18,865 nucleotides of DNA from an uncultured Bacteroidota bacterium (GTDB lineage: Bacteria > Bacteroidota > Bacteroidia > 2-12-FULL-35-15): NCBI GenBank assembly GCA_903881065.1, contig CAIRRW010000146.1, forward strand, positions 1-18,865. Direction: 5' to 3'. The notes beneath the pieces are model-generated. The model worked only from the letters and a program-made list of their open reading frames with translations, ran no database searches and was not told the DNA's origin. Within the stretch, counting starts at the first letter, position 1; every line of letters starts with the position of its first letter. Of the stretch, positions 1 to 6,945 are shown piece after piece. A program made the position numbers and the translations under genes.

Positions 1-1
1 A

Positions 2-994
2 ATGAATCTTAATCCATATTGTGTTTTTGACGTCACTTCCAGCGAAAAGTTTAATGCGTTGGCTTTGGATATATTTCGGTTTCAGGCTAAGGAAAATGAA
101 GTTTATAAAGAATATGTGAATGCACTTAAAATAAATATTGATAGGGTTTCGGAGATAAATCAAATACCTTTTCTGCCTATTGAGTTTTTTAAGAGTCATG
201 TAATAAGTTCTAAATCAAAAGAACTAAATTCTAAAATGGAACTGTTTACGAGCAGTGGAACAACCGGTATGGTGCAAAGCAAACATTATGTAAATGATGT
301 TTCTGTTTATGAAAAAAGTTACTTGAAGGCTTTTGAATTGTTTTATGGAAATGTGCAGGACTACTGTATTTTAGCTTTACTACCTTCGTATCTCGAGCGC
401 GACGGTTCTTCATTAATTTATATGGTGGATGATTTAATAAGTAAAAGCAGCCACCCCGAAAGTGGATTCAACCTTAATAATTATGATGATTTGATTATTA
501 AATTAAACAAGCTTGAACAACAAAATCAGAAAACTCTTTTGCTGGGTGTTACTTATGCTTTGTTGGATTTACTTGAAAAACAGCACTTCAATTTAAAACA
601 TACTATTATAATGGAAACCGGCGGCATGAAAGGCAAACGAAAGGAAATGGTGCGCGAAGAATTACATGATATATTATGTAAAGGATTTGGTGTAACTGAA
701 ATTCACAGCGAATACGGTATGACAGAATTGTTATCACAAGCATATTCAAAAGGGAATGGAATATTTACCTGTCCGCCATGGATGCAAGTGATGATAAGGG
801 ATACCAACGACCCGTTTAGTTATTTACCTCTGCATAAAACAGGAGGTATAAATGTAATTGATTTGGCAAATATCTATTCCTGCTCCTTTATTGCTACTCA
901 GGATTTAGGAAAGATTGTTGGCAATAATTCGTTTGAAGTGTTAGGACGCTTTGATAACAGTGATATCAGAGGATGTAATTTGTTGGTGCAGTAA
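2..994 (+). CDS. LuxE-like acyl-protein synthetase / acyltransferase
   Basis: A 330-residue protein of the LuxE acyl-protein synthetase family, related to the adenylate-forming ANL enzymes. These activate a carboxylic (often fatty) acid with ATP and pass the acyl group to a protein thiol. The key visible motif is the phosphate-binding loop SSGTTG near residue 84, inside FTSSGTTGMVQSKHYV. Further family-like stretches are ETGGMKGKRKEMVREEL around residues 206-222, HSEYGMTELLSQAY around 236-249 and a C-terminal GRFDNSDIRGCNLLVQ. The length fits the family. The ATG is at base 2, so an earlier start outside the window cannot be excluded, although the N-terminus looks complete. Upstream partners are unseen. 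In bacteria without luminescence genes, such proteins often sit in lipid or surface-polymer clusters, but its acyl substrate here is unknown. No terminator hairpin is evident just after the stop. Confidence 0.82.
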   Translation: MNLNPYCVFDVTSSEKFNALALDIFRFQAKENEVYKEYVNALKINIDRVSEINQIPFLPIEFFKSHVISSKSKELNSKMELFTSSGTTGMVQSKHYVNDVSVYEKSYLKAFELFYGNVQDYCILALLPSYLERDGSSLIYMVDDLISKSSHPESGFNLNNYDDLIIKLNKLEQQNQKTLLLGVTYALLDLLEKQHFNLKHTIIMETGGMKGKRKEMVREELHDILCKGFGVTEIHSEYGMTELLSQAYSKGNGIFTCPPWMQVMIRDTNDPFSYLPLHKTGGINVIDLANIYSCSFIATQDLGKIVGNNSFEVLGRFDNSDIRGCNLLVQ

Positions 995-1024
995 ACTCTT
1001 TTTTCAATTACATAGGTATTTAAC

Positions 1025-1168
1025 TTATTTTCCTGACTTTCTTCTGTTGTCGTCCTTGCATAACATTTGGCAATTGTCCGCACTTGTCTTGCCGCCTTCG
1101 TGCCACGGTGTGATATGGTCGGCTTCCATCTCTTCAATTCTCGAAACCTCTGAAACCCCATTAAAACC
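1025..1168 (-). pseudogene. C-terminal stub of an HNH endonuclease
   Basis: On the - strand, a 47-codon stretch between an in-frame TGA (1169-1171) and a TAA (1025-1027) reads as the C-terminal half of an HNH nuclease. It contains [14 protein letters not shown], then [16 protein letters not shown] and the natural stop. The His of DHITPW, the Asn of ADNCQMLC and the terminal NRRKSGK are the expected HNH positions of this common bacterial subfamily. The N-terminal half, which would carry the CxxC zinc knuckle and any other domain, is missing. Upstream sequence runs directly into the A/T repeat block, so the gene looks truncated at about 1170. A different open frame covers the same bases but is an artefact of reading the wrong register. 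It is probably non-functional. Confidence 0.8.
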
Positions 1169-1204
1169 TCAAAAAGTCGTTTTGGCAATAATTATAATTC
1201 ATTT

Positions 1205-1462
1205 AAAGCGAAAAAAACTTTTTTTAAAACTAAAAAAATATTTTTTGACTTTAGTGGAATGAAATTTAAAACCTAAAAAATATTTTTCAAAGCAGGAAAA
1301 ACTTTTTTTGAAGCGAAAAAAACTTTTTTTAGAAGTAAAAAAATGTTTTTTGACTTTAATGGAGTGAACTTTAAAACCAAAAATACTTTTTTTGAAACTA
1401 AAAAAATGTTTTTTAACACTAAAAAAAGTTTTTTTGGTGTTAAAAACGGAAAAAGGGGTATT
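1205..1462. repeat. A/T-tract 21-bp repeat block with internal 105-bp duplication
   Basis: From about 1211 the sequence is built of units that start with a run of five to seven A, one or two spacer bases, then five to seven T, then a short variable end. Unit starts fall at 1211, 1232, 1253, 1274, 1316, 1337, 1358, 1379, 1400, 1421 and 1442, which is 21-bp spacing apart from one 23+19 pair. A higher-order copy is visible: 1205-1273 matches 1310-1378 with 7 mismatches in 69 bases, an offset of 105 bp or five units. Each unit is a small palindrome, and the tracts are phased at two helical turns, which predicts curved DNA. Confidence 0.85.
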
Positions 1463-1525
1463 CCGGGAAATTCCAGCCGAAATATTGGAAAAACAATGGG
1501 TTGGTCGGCGGCTCTATCTAACCTC

Positions 1526-1735
1526 AAGCAATCGATACCCAATCTCACGTCATCGCGACCCAAAAACACATCGGAGATACCCAGAAACTCACCAGAGATA
1601 GTCAAAAACACATCGGACATACCTAGAAACACATCCGAGTTGGCTAGAAACTTATCCGAAATAGCAAGAAACCTATCAGAGATAGTCAAAAACGCATCGG
1701 AGATACCCGGAATCTTGTCGGAGATAGCTGGAAAC
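1526..1735. repeat. 21-bp tandem array, ATCGG type (about 10 units)
   Basis: Ten consecutive 21-base units start at 1526, 1547, 1568, 1589, 1610, 1631, 1652, 1673, 1694 and 1715. A typical unit reads ACATCGGAGATA followed by two variable bases and then CAGAAAC or CAAAAAC. The copies are diverged, but the ATC-G, GATA and AAAC positions recur. Unit starts keep the same 21-bp register as the A/T block on the left (1211 + 21n). Because 21 is divisible by three, the array stays open in frame on both strands as heptapeptide repeats. I regard it as a minisatellite-like intergenic repeat. Its unit resembles that of the array at 17971-18264. Confidence 0.88.
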
Positions 1736-1779
1736 TTTCTTTTCAAGCTTGAAATTCCCTATACCAAAATGCCAAAAGC

Positions 1780-1811
1780 AAAAAAGCCTCGTAGAAATAC
1801 GAGGCTTTTTT
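1780..1811. terminator. Bidirectional hairpin terminator beyond tyrS
   Basis: A perfect 14-bp stem (AAAAAAGCCTCGTA paired with its complement) closes a GAAA loop at 1794-1797. It ends in a T-run on the + strand and, because the stem begins with an A-run, also in a T-run on the - strand. It lies 44 nt beyond the tyrS stop, so its likely job is to end - strand transcription of tyrS. The stem-loop is nearly identical in its core (CGTA-GAAA-TACG) to the hairpin at 17897-17926. Confidence 0.92.
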
Positions 1812-1855
1812 TATTACACAGACTAATGAACCGGTAAACTAATAAACGAATGAAT

Positions 1856-3139
1856 CTAAACCACCTTAATCACATAATAATTTTTCTTCCCTTTCTGAAT
1901 AAGAAGATATTTATTATTGATGAGTTGCTCGGATGAGATTTTAAATTCCAATGAATCAATTTTCAGTTTGTTTACCGAAACTCCTCCACCCTGAATCATT
2001 TTTTTCGCTTCGCTTTTAGAAGGGAAAATAGTGGTACGTTCAGTCAGAAAATCAATTATCGGAAAGCCGGTTTCCATTTCTGTCCGGTTAATTTCAAATT
2101 GCTCCACACCTTCAAATACCGACAGGAAATCGTCTTCCGAAAGGTTTTTCAAACTATCCGCAGTACCTTTCCCGAAAAGTATTTCGGATGCTTCCACAGC
2201 CGCATTATAATCCGTTTCGGAATGTACACGTATGGTAATATCCTTTGCCAATGCCTTCTGTAAGGAACGTAAATGCGGTGCTTTGGCGTGCTCCTGCTTC
2301 AGTGATTCTATTTCTTCTTTGGTAAACAAAGTAAAAATGCGGATGTATGTTTTCACATCTTCATCACTTGCATTAAGCCAAAACTGGTAGAATTTATAAG
2401 GAGAAGTTTTGGATTTATCGAGCCAGATATTGCCGCCTTCCGTCTTGCCGAATTTAGTTCCATCCGCTTTTTTAATTAAAGGAGTGGTAAGCGCAAAAGC
2501 TTCTCCGCCCGACTTTCTGCGGATAAGTTCGGTACCGGTAACAATGTTTCCCCATTGGTCGGAACCGCCCATTTGAAGCTGAATATTTTTATTTTTCCAG
2601 AGATAATAAAAGTCGTAGCCCTGAACCAACTGGTAACTGAATTCGGTAAAAGACATTCCGTTTTCGAGGCGGCTTTTTACCGAATCCTTTGCCATCATAT
2701 AATTTACGGTGATGTGTTTGCCTACATCACGAATAAATTCAAGAAAAGAAAAACCTTTGAACCAATCGTAATTATTAACTATTTCGGCTGAATTGGCACC
2801 GCAATTAAAATCAAGAAACTTTTCCAGTTGTTTTTTCTGACAGGCTACATTATGATTCAACGTCGCTTCATCCAGCAAATTCCGTTCGGCAGATTTCCCT
2901 GATGGGTCGCCAACCATACCGGTAGCACCGCCTACAAGTGCAATGGGTTTATGCCCTGCTTTCTGGAAATGGAGCAACAGCATAACAGGTACCATATTGC
3001 CAATGCCAAGCGAATCGGCAGTAGGGTCGAACCCTATATAACCAGCCACCATCTGCTTGTTTAGCATCTCTTCTGTACCTGGCATAATGTCTTGTATCAT
3101 GCCGCGCCATTTTAATTCTTCAACAAAATTCTTAATCAT
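1856..3139 (-). CDS. tyrS: Tyrosyl-tRNA synthetase
   Basis: A 427-residue class I tyrosyl-tRNA synthetase that charges tRNA-Tyr in the cytosol. Residue numbering matches the well-studied Geobacillus enzyme over much of the active site: Tyr34, Asp38, Thr40, Asp78, Lys82, Arg86, then YQLVQGYD (169-176) for tyrosine binding and GGSDQWGN (191-198). The KMSKS-like loop is KFGKT (229-233). A C-terminal S4 RNA-binding domain starts near residue 365 ([18 protein letters not shown]). The HIGH signature at 45-48 reads GIGN. Asn at 48 is a common variant, but Gly at 45 removes a catalytic His. Position 51 is Pro. The ATG at 3139 lies 20 nt downstream of a TACATTTG -7 element (3160-3167), and a terminator follows the stop. 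Confidence 0.97.
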   Translation of the reverse strand: MIKNFVEELKWRGMIQDIMPGTEEMLNKQMVAGYIGFDPTADSLGIGNMVPVMLLLHFQKAGHKPIALVGGATGMVGDPSGKSAERNLLDEATLNHNVACQKKQLEKFLDFNCGANSAEIVNNYDWFKGFSFLEFIRDVGKHITVNYMMAKDSVKSRLENGMSFTEFSYQLVQGYDFYYLWKNKNIQLQMGGSDQWGNIVTGTELIRRKSGGEAFALTTPLIKKADGTKFGKTEGGNIWLDKSKTSPYKFYQFWLNASDEDVKTYIRIFTLFTKEEIESLKQEHAKAPHLRSLQKALAKDITIRVHSETDYNAAVEASEILFGKGTADSLKNLSEDDFLSVFEGVEQFEINRTEMETGFPIIDFLTERTTIFPSKSEAKKMIQGGGVSVNKLKIDSLEFKISSEQLINNKYLLIQKGKKNYYVIKVV

Positions 3140-3159
3140 ATTCTTATTTATTCGAGGTG

Positions 3160-3167
3160 CAAATGTA
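3160..3167 (-). promoter_or_regulatory. -7 promoter element of tyrS (TACATTTG)
   Basis: The - strand reads TACATTTG, a full match to the Bacteroidota TAnnTTTG -7 consensus, 20 nt before the tyrS ATG. This predicts a 5' leader of roughly 14 nt. No convincing -33 TTG was found at the usual spacing. Confidence 0.65.
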
Positions 3168-3212
3168 AGGAAATGTAAATTCTAATTTCTTATTCAATCG
3201 TTCGGAAATTAT

Positions 3213-4679
3213 CTAAAGTCCGAAGTCGTAGAGATATACACTGGAACCAGTGGTTTGAAAAGAGGAAAGTTTTTTATACCCTAGTGAATCCAGATGGCTG
3301 ACAATATAAGTTTCTTCATCACCGAATACATGCGTAAATAACAACCAGTTTCTGCCTTTTAAATCTTTCATTTCTTCCATGTATTTCTCTTTATTGTCCC
3401 TGTTCATGGTTCCCCATAGTGTCGGCTGAGAAATGTTTGTATACTTAATCTCGGAATAATATTTATAAGCTATTGAAGCGCTATGGTACACATACATTTT
3501 ATCGGATTTAGCTATGTGTTGTTGTATATAATTGATGCTTTCTTTTATTTCTTCATGCCTTTCGGGGAAGCCATTCTTATAAAATAGATAACCAAATAAT
3601 AATGGCACAATCATTACTGATAGTTTTAGGCGTTCTAATTTATATTTAGTAGAAAGTAAATTGACGATGTAATCAAATCCTGAAGATATTATCAATATAA
3701 ATATAGGGCAAGTATAAAGTACCAAACGCGTTTTAACAGGGTATAACTTTAATGCAGATAATAATAAATTAAGAAGTATCGGCATTGCAATGAGCAAAAG
3801 TAAGCTTCTTTTATTTTTACCGAGCAAGGCTATTCCGCCGATAAAAAATAGAAAAGCGAGAAAGTATATATTATGAATTTGGAATGGAAGAAGTGAAATA
3901 AATGTGATTCGGGAAATGCCATAAAGAAATTTATAAAAATCAATATGCATTGGATTTGTTGGCATAAAGTAGATTGCAAAAGCTTCCTTTTGGCTATCAA
4001 GCGACGGATGTCCCGATACCAAAAGGAAATAATAGATTGAAAACGTTGCTGTCCATACTATCGAAATTGTTATTAATGAAGTAAGCTGCTTTTTAGTAAT
4101 CCAATATTTATAAAGCAAATAAACTCCGACAGTAAGTAAAATAATTGGGGTAATGCTCGACAAAAAAATACTTATTGCTCCCCAAAATGCTAATAAATAA
4201 TATTTATTCCTTTCATCACCATAACTTTTCAAAACAAAATAATATGTGGAAGTTATTATTAAAACATCCGTCATATATTGTTTTACTTCGTTTGAATAAT
4301 ATATAATGATGCTGTTGAAAACAAACAATGATAAAGCAAAAATAATTGTTGAAGAGCGATTAAAAGTAAGTTTAATTAACTTATAGAAGAAGAATAAGGC
4401 ACCCCAATAACAGAAGAGTGGAAATAAACGTAATCCATATTCGGAATTTGGAATTAACAAAGAGAATATTTTTTCTATTTGCAGAAACAAAACAGGAGCA
4501 ATCTGAATAGCATCTAAAGGTTTTAGAAGTTCAAAATTATTTCTTGATATTATATTGAGTGCGAGTTTAGCTTCATCTACCCAAAGGCTTCTATTATATA
4601 CAAACTGAATAATTGAAAGCACTACGCCTGATAACAGGATAGCATTAATAATCATTTGTTCGATACGTGCTTTGGTCAT
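3213..4679 (-). CDS. Polytopic membrane glycosyltransferase, GT-C / GT39-like
   Basis: A 488-residue integral membrane protein that resembles GT-C glycosyltransferases (ArnT/PMT/GT39-like), which move a sugar from a polyprenyl-phosphate donor to a lipid, glycan or protein on the outer face of the inner membrane. The N-terminus has a first membrane helix (about residues 10-28), then SLWVDEAKLAL with Asp35-Glu36 in the first external loop, where the family has its catalytic acidic pair. About ten further hydrophobic helices follow up to residue 365. The C-terminal 120 residues are soluble and probably periplasmic. The protein starts at the ATG at 4679. It lies 81 nt after the acyltransferase on the same strand, so the two may be co-transcribed and may both modify surface polysaccharide. 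Donor and acceptor cannot be told from sequence. Confidence 0.7.
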   Translation of the reverse strand: MTKARIEQMIINAILLSGVVLSIIQFVYNRSLWVDEAKLALNIISRNNFELLKPLDAIQIAPVLFLQIEKIFSLLIPNSEYGLRLFPLFCYWGALFFFYKLIKLTFNRSSTIIFALSLFVFNSIIIYYSNEVKQYMTDVLIITSTYYFVLKSYGDERNKYYLLAFWGAISIFLSSITPIILLTVGVYLLYKYWITKKQLTSLITISIVWTATFSIYYFLLVSGHPSLDSQKEAFAIYFMPTNPMHIDFYKFLYGISRITFISLLPFQIHNIYFLAFLFFIGGIALLGKNKRSLLLLIAMPILLNLLLSALKLYPVKTRLVLYTCPIFILIISSGFDYIVNLLSTKYKLERLKLSVMIVPLLFGYLFYKNGFPERHEEIKESINYIQQHIAKSDKMYVYHSASIAYKYYSEIKYTNISQPTLWGTMNRDNKEKYMEEMKDLKGRNWLLFTHVFGDEETYIVSHLDSLGYKKLSSFQTTGSSVYLYDFGL

Positions 4680-4760
4680 ATTAATTATATAAAAGCAGTT
4701 GGTTTAATGTAAAATGTTATTATTTTATAATTGTATATTAATATCATTGTACATTACGTT

Positions 4761-5888
4761 CTAATGATTAAACTTCTCTCGAAGTTCCATCATCGGTTTT
4801 TCAAATAGTCTATATAGTAAGTAGGCTGCAATAAATGAAAATAACCAATACCAGATATATTGTGCTGCCAACAATGTGTTTCCTGTGAAGGAACAAATAT
4901 TTAATAAGCGCACTGCATAACCATTGAAAATTGAGTAGTTAACTAGGTACAATGAGTAAGAAATGATACTAATAAATGTAAAAACCTTATAAATTATACC
5001 GGTTCCTTTTTTAAGATCATTCAGAAAAGGCAATGTAAATAAAACACCTAAGGATACTAAGCTGAATGAAAATACACATTTGTAAATTCCATATCCTTCA
5101 AACAAAATATCTAGGAAATAGCGATGACAAATAATAATAGCTATTCCAGAACCAAGTAGAATGTTTTTATATTTTTTCCATAATTTATTATAATAGTAAA
5201 ACATAAATGCGCCAAATACTCCGTACATATTACTATCTAATCGAGTCAATACTTCCTTGCGGATATTTAGATCCCAATCGGAAAGAGAATTTAAAGCAAT
5301 TGAAGAATATTTGAAATATCTGAAAACCATACTTATTATTATCAAAGAAACTGCAACAGTCAACACTGCATTCTTTACAGAAAGTTTGATAATGCTGATA
5401 AGGAGAAAAAGAATAATTGGAACAATAAGGTAAAATTGTTCTTCAACACTTAAGCTCCATGCTTCTCCAAATAAGCCAAGATGAGGCTTGTTAAAGTTCT
5501 GAATAAAGAAAAGGTAATTGCTATTTGCAAATGGGTTTTGCATGCCTCCATTAAATATCCGGGGCAGAAAAATAAGTAACAGAAATAATACAAAATAATA
5601 ATTTGGCAGTGTTCTAAACCATCTGCGTATCCAGAAATCAAATAATGTTCTTATCGATGCTTCCTTAGTTTCAAAAAGTTTTATTAGAATACCTCCGATT
5701 AAAAATCCACTTAAAACAAAAAATATGGACACTCCATCGAGAATAAATGAATCTGAAATATCTTGAATTCTTTTTGAAAGATAAGGTTTGCCGTGTTCGA
5801 TAAGCACAAACAGGATAGCTGCCGCCCGCAATATATCTAATCCGTAAATTCGTTCTTTATTAAGGTTCAGCGTAAAATAGTTTTTCAT
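4761..5888 (-). CDS. OafA/YrhL-type membrane acyltransferase (acyltransferase family 3)
   Basis: A 375-residue integral membrane O-acyltransferase of family 3. These proteins transfer acetyl or other acyl groups to surface sugars such as O-antigen, exopolysaccharide or peptidoglycan. The N-terminus carries the family pattern GLDILRAAAILFVLIEHG, with Arg21 and His32 at the expected active-site positions. This is followed by FFVLSGFLIGG near residues 56-66, a basic FWIRRWFRTLPNYY loop and SLSVEEQFYL near 145. About ten hydrophobic helices span the protein, as is usual. I place the start at the ATG at 5888. A TTG nine bases upstream would add MRL but is less likely. The downstream GT-C-like gene on the same strand suggests a small surface-glycan operon. 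The acceptor is unknown. Confidence 0.88.
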   Translation of the reverse strand: MKNYFTLNLNKERIYGLDILRAAAILFVLIEHGKPYLSKRIQDISDSFILDGVSIFFVLSGFLIGGILIKLFETKEASIRTLFDFWIRRWFRTLPNYYFVLFLLLIFLPRIFNGGMQNPFANSNYLFFIQNFNKPHLGLFGEAWSLSVEEQFYLIVPIILFLLISIIKLSVKNAVLTVAVSLIIISMVFRYFKYSSIALNSLSDWDLNIRKEVLTRLDSNMYGVFGAFMFYYYNKLWKKYKNILLGSGIAIIICHRYFLDILFEGYGIYKCVFSFSLVSLGVLFTLPFLNDLKKGTGIIYKVFTFISIISYSLYLVNYSIFNGYAVRLLNICSFTGNTLLAAQYIWYWLFSFIAAYLLYRLFEKPMMELREKFNH

Positions 5889-6081
5889 TAATCTCAACCA
5901 ATTAATAATAAATCTTCAATCCCTTTTGGTTTGAAAGGTTGATTAGTGGATAAAAGTACAAAATAAAATTTCATGCTTTAAGTCCAAACTTTCACAATAA
6001 CATTCAATATACAATAATAAACCGCCTTCATCGTTCATACTTCTAGTGATAATGGTCATCGGATACTTTATAATATTAGTG

Positions 6082-6089
6082 TATTTTTG
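6082..6089 (+). promoter_or_regulatory. -7 promoter element of the cytochrome c-like lipoprotein gene
   Basis: TATTTTTG is a full match to TAnnTTTG and ends 21 nt before the ATG at 6111. It overlaps an in-frame TTG at 6087. That TTG would lie inside the promoter, which argues for the ATG at 6111 as the true start. Confidence 0.6.
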
Positions 6090-6110
6090 CAATCCCATAT
6101 TAATAATTTT

Positions 6111-6743
6111 ATGAAAAAGCAATTTATTGTATTATTGGCAACTTCTGTATTGCTTACCACTTGTACTAAAGATTTATATAACCCTGACATTTGTTTTCAG
6201 GAAACGATACTGCCTATATTTGTTAATAACTGCGCTCAGAGTAATTGTCATAATCCTTCAGAACATAAAGCAGGATATGATTTAACAACATATGATGGTA
6301 TAATGAAAGGTGTGAAACCCAAACATCCATTGTTAAGTGATTGTTACACTAAGGTAAAAGGTAATAATCCTTCTATGCCGGTAAAACCTTATCCTAATTT
6401 AAGCGCACGTCAGGTAACAGATATAAAAGTATGGATTGACATGGGGGCACCTAATACAAGTAATTGCAAGAGTTGCGATACGTCTAATTTTACTTTTAGT
6501 GGAAGAGTAAACCCAATAATTCAGAATTGGTGTGTTGGCTGTCACAGTTCTACTAATGCTGGTGGGGGGTACGATTTAACTACTTATTCAGGTGTTGTAA
6601 ATTCTGTTACCAATGTAAGATTGCTTGGGACGTTGGAACATTTATCAGGATTTTCACCTATGCCAAAGAATACTGGAGCAATTAATAGCTGCGATGTCGC
6701 TGCGGTCAGAAAGTGGATTCAATCCGGGTATCCGAATAATTGA
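6111..6743 (+). CDS. Lipoprotein with two tandem cytochrome c-like modules
   Basis: A 210-residue exported protein. A short hydrophobic signal ends in LLTTC (Cys18), a lipobox-like site with Thr at -1, so it is probably a lipoprotein. It then repeats one module twice. Module 1 has CAQSNCH (Cys41, Cys46, His47, a CX4CH spacing), then GYDLTTYDG and a Met-Pro (89-90). Module 2 has CVGCH (Cys141, Cys144, His145), then GYDLTTYSG and a Met-Pro (184-185). Cys-Cys-His with a later Met is the pattern for covalent haem c with Met as second ligand, as in the small cytochrome c domains of Bacteroidota and Planctomycetes lipoproteins. Haem binding is inferred. The start is set at the ATG because the upstream TTG lies in the promoter. 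It precedes the TonB-dependent receptor by 202 nt. Its redox partner is unknown. Confidence 0.78.
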   Translation: MKKQFIVLLATSVLLTTCTKDLYNPDICFQETILPIFVNNCAQSNCHNPSEHKAGYDLTTYDGIMKGVKPKHPLLSDCYTKVKGNNPSMPVKPYPNLSARQVTDIKVWIDMGAPNTSNCKSCDTSNFTFSGRVNPIIQNWCVGCHSSTNAGGGYDLTTYSGVVNSVTNVRLLGTLEHLSGFSPMPKNTGAINSCDVAAVRKWIQSGYPNN

Positions 6744-6870
6744 TTGAGGTGTTTTTGATATAAACTACTTTAATGTTTTCTTTCTGAAAATTTCACAAAC
6801 AATCCAAAGCTTTTAACATTAAAATTACAAAATATTAACTTGTAAACTTTTTAATCAAACAATGTTTCCA

Positions 6871-6878
6871 TAGTTTTA
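6871..6878 (+). promoter_or_regulatory. Possible -7 element upstream of the TonB-dependent receptor
   Basis: TAGTTTTA matches TAnnTTTG except for the last base and lies 67 nt before the ATG at 6946. If used, it gives a leader of about 60 nt that contains the hairpin at 6900-6924. The call is weak because no clear -33 element was found. Confidence 0.3.
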
Positions 6879-6899
6879 CGTCCTATTAAATAACTCCTT

Positions 6900-6924
6900 A
6901 AACAATAATGATTAATTATTGTTT
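6900..6924 (+). terminator. A/T-rich hairpin with T-run in the receptor gene leader
   Basis: AAACAATAAT pairs with ATTATTGTTT around a 5-nt GATTA loop (6910-6914), and T's run on to 6927. The stem has 10 bp but only two G-C-containing steps, so it is weak. It may end readthrough from the cytochrome-like gene, or act as a leader structure 20 nt upstream of the receptor start. Confidence 0.4.
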
Positions 6925-6945
6925 TTTAAAGATTAATTGTCAAAT

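Larger units (their letters stand above)
995..1855. other. 861-bp gene-free block with gene remnant, periodic repeats and terminator
   Basis: No intact gene is supported here. From left to right the block holds an HNH endonuclease stub (1025-1168, - strand), an A/T-tract repeat block (1205-1462), a poorly conserved linker (1463-1525), an ATCGG-type 21-bp array (1526-1735) and a 14-bp-stem terminator (1780-1811). Long open frames exist on both strands between 1273 and 1837. They arise because the repeat unit is 21 bp (seven codons), and one of them runs straight through the terminator, so I do not call them genes. Confidence 0.8.

Noticed and set aside
898..1262. Open frames on both strands over the end of the LuxE-like gene and the HNH stub
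   Set aside because: The real similarity ([17 protein letters not shown]) is in a different frame. These frames read the same bases out of register.
1273..1837. Overlapping long open frames on both strands (157 codons on - and 164 codons on +)
   Set aside because: Both consist of seven-residue repeats forced by the 21-bp unit and of Lys/Phe runs from the A/T tracts. The + frame also runs through the terminator. No start signal or recognisable domain.
5889..6081. Imperfect inverted repeat near 5922-5948 (TCAATCCC ... GGTTGA) as a regulator site between divergent genes
   Set aside because: Pairing needs bulges, and similar A/T-rich matches are expected by chance.
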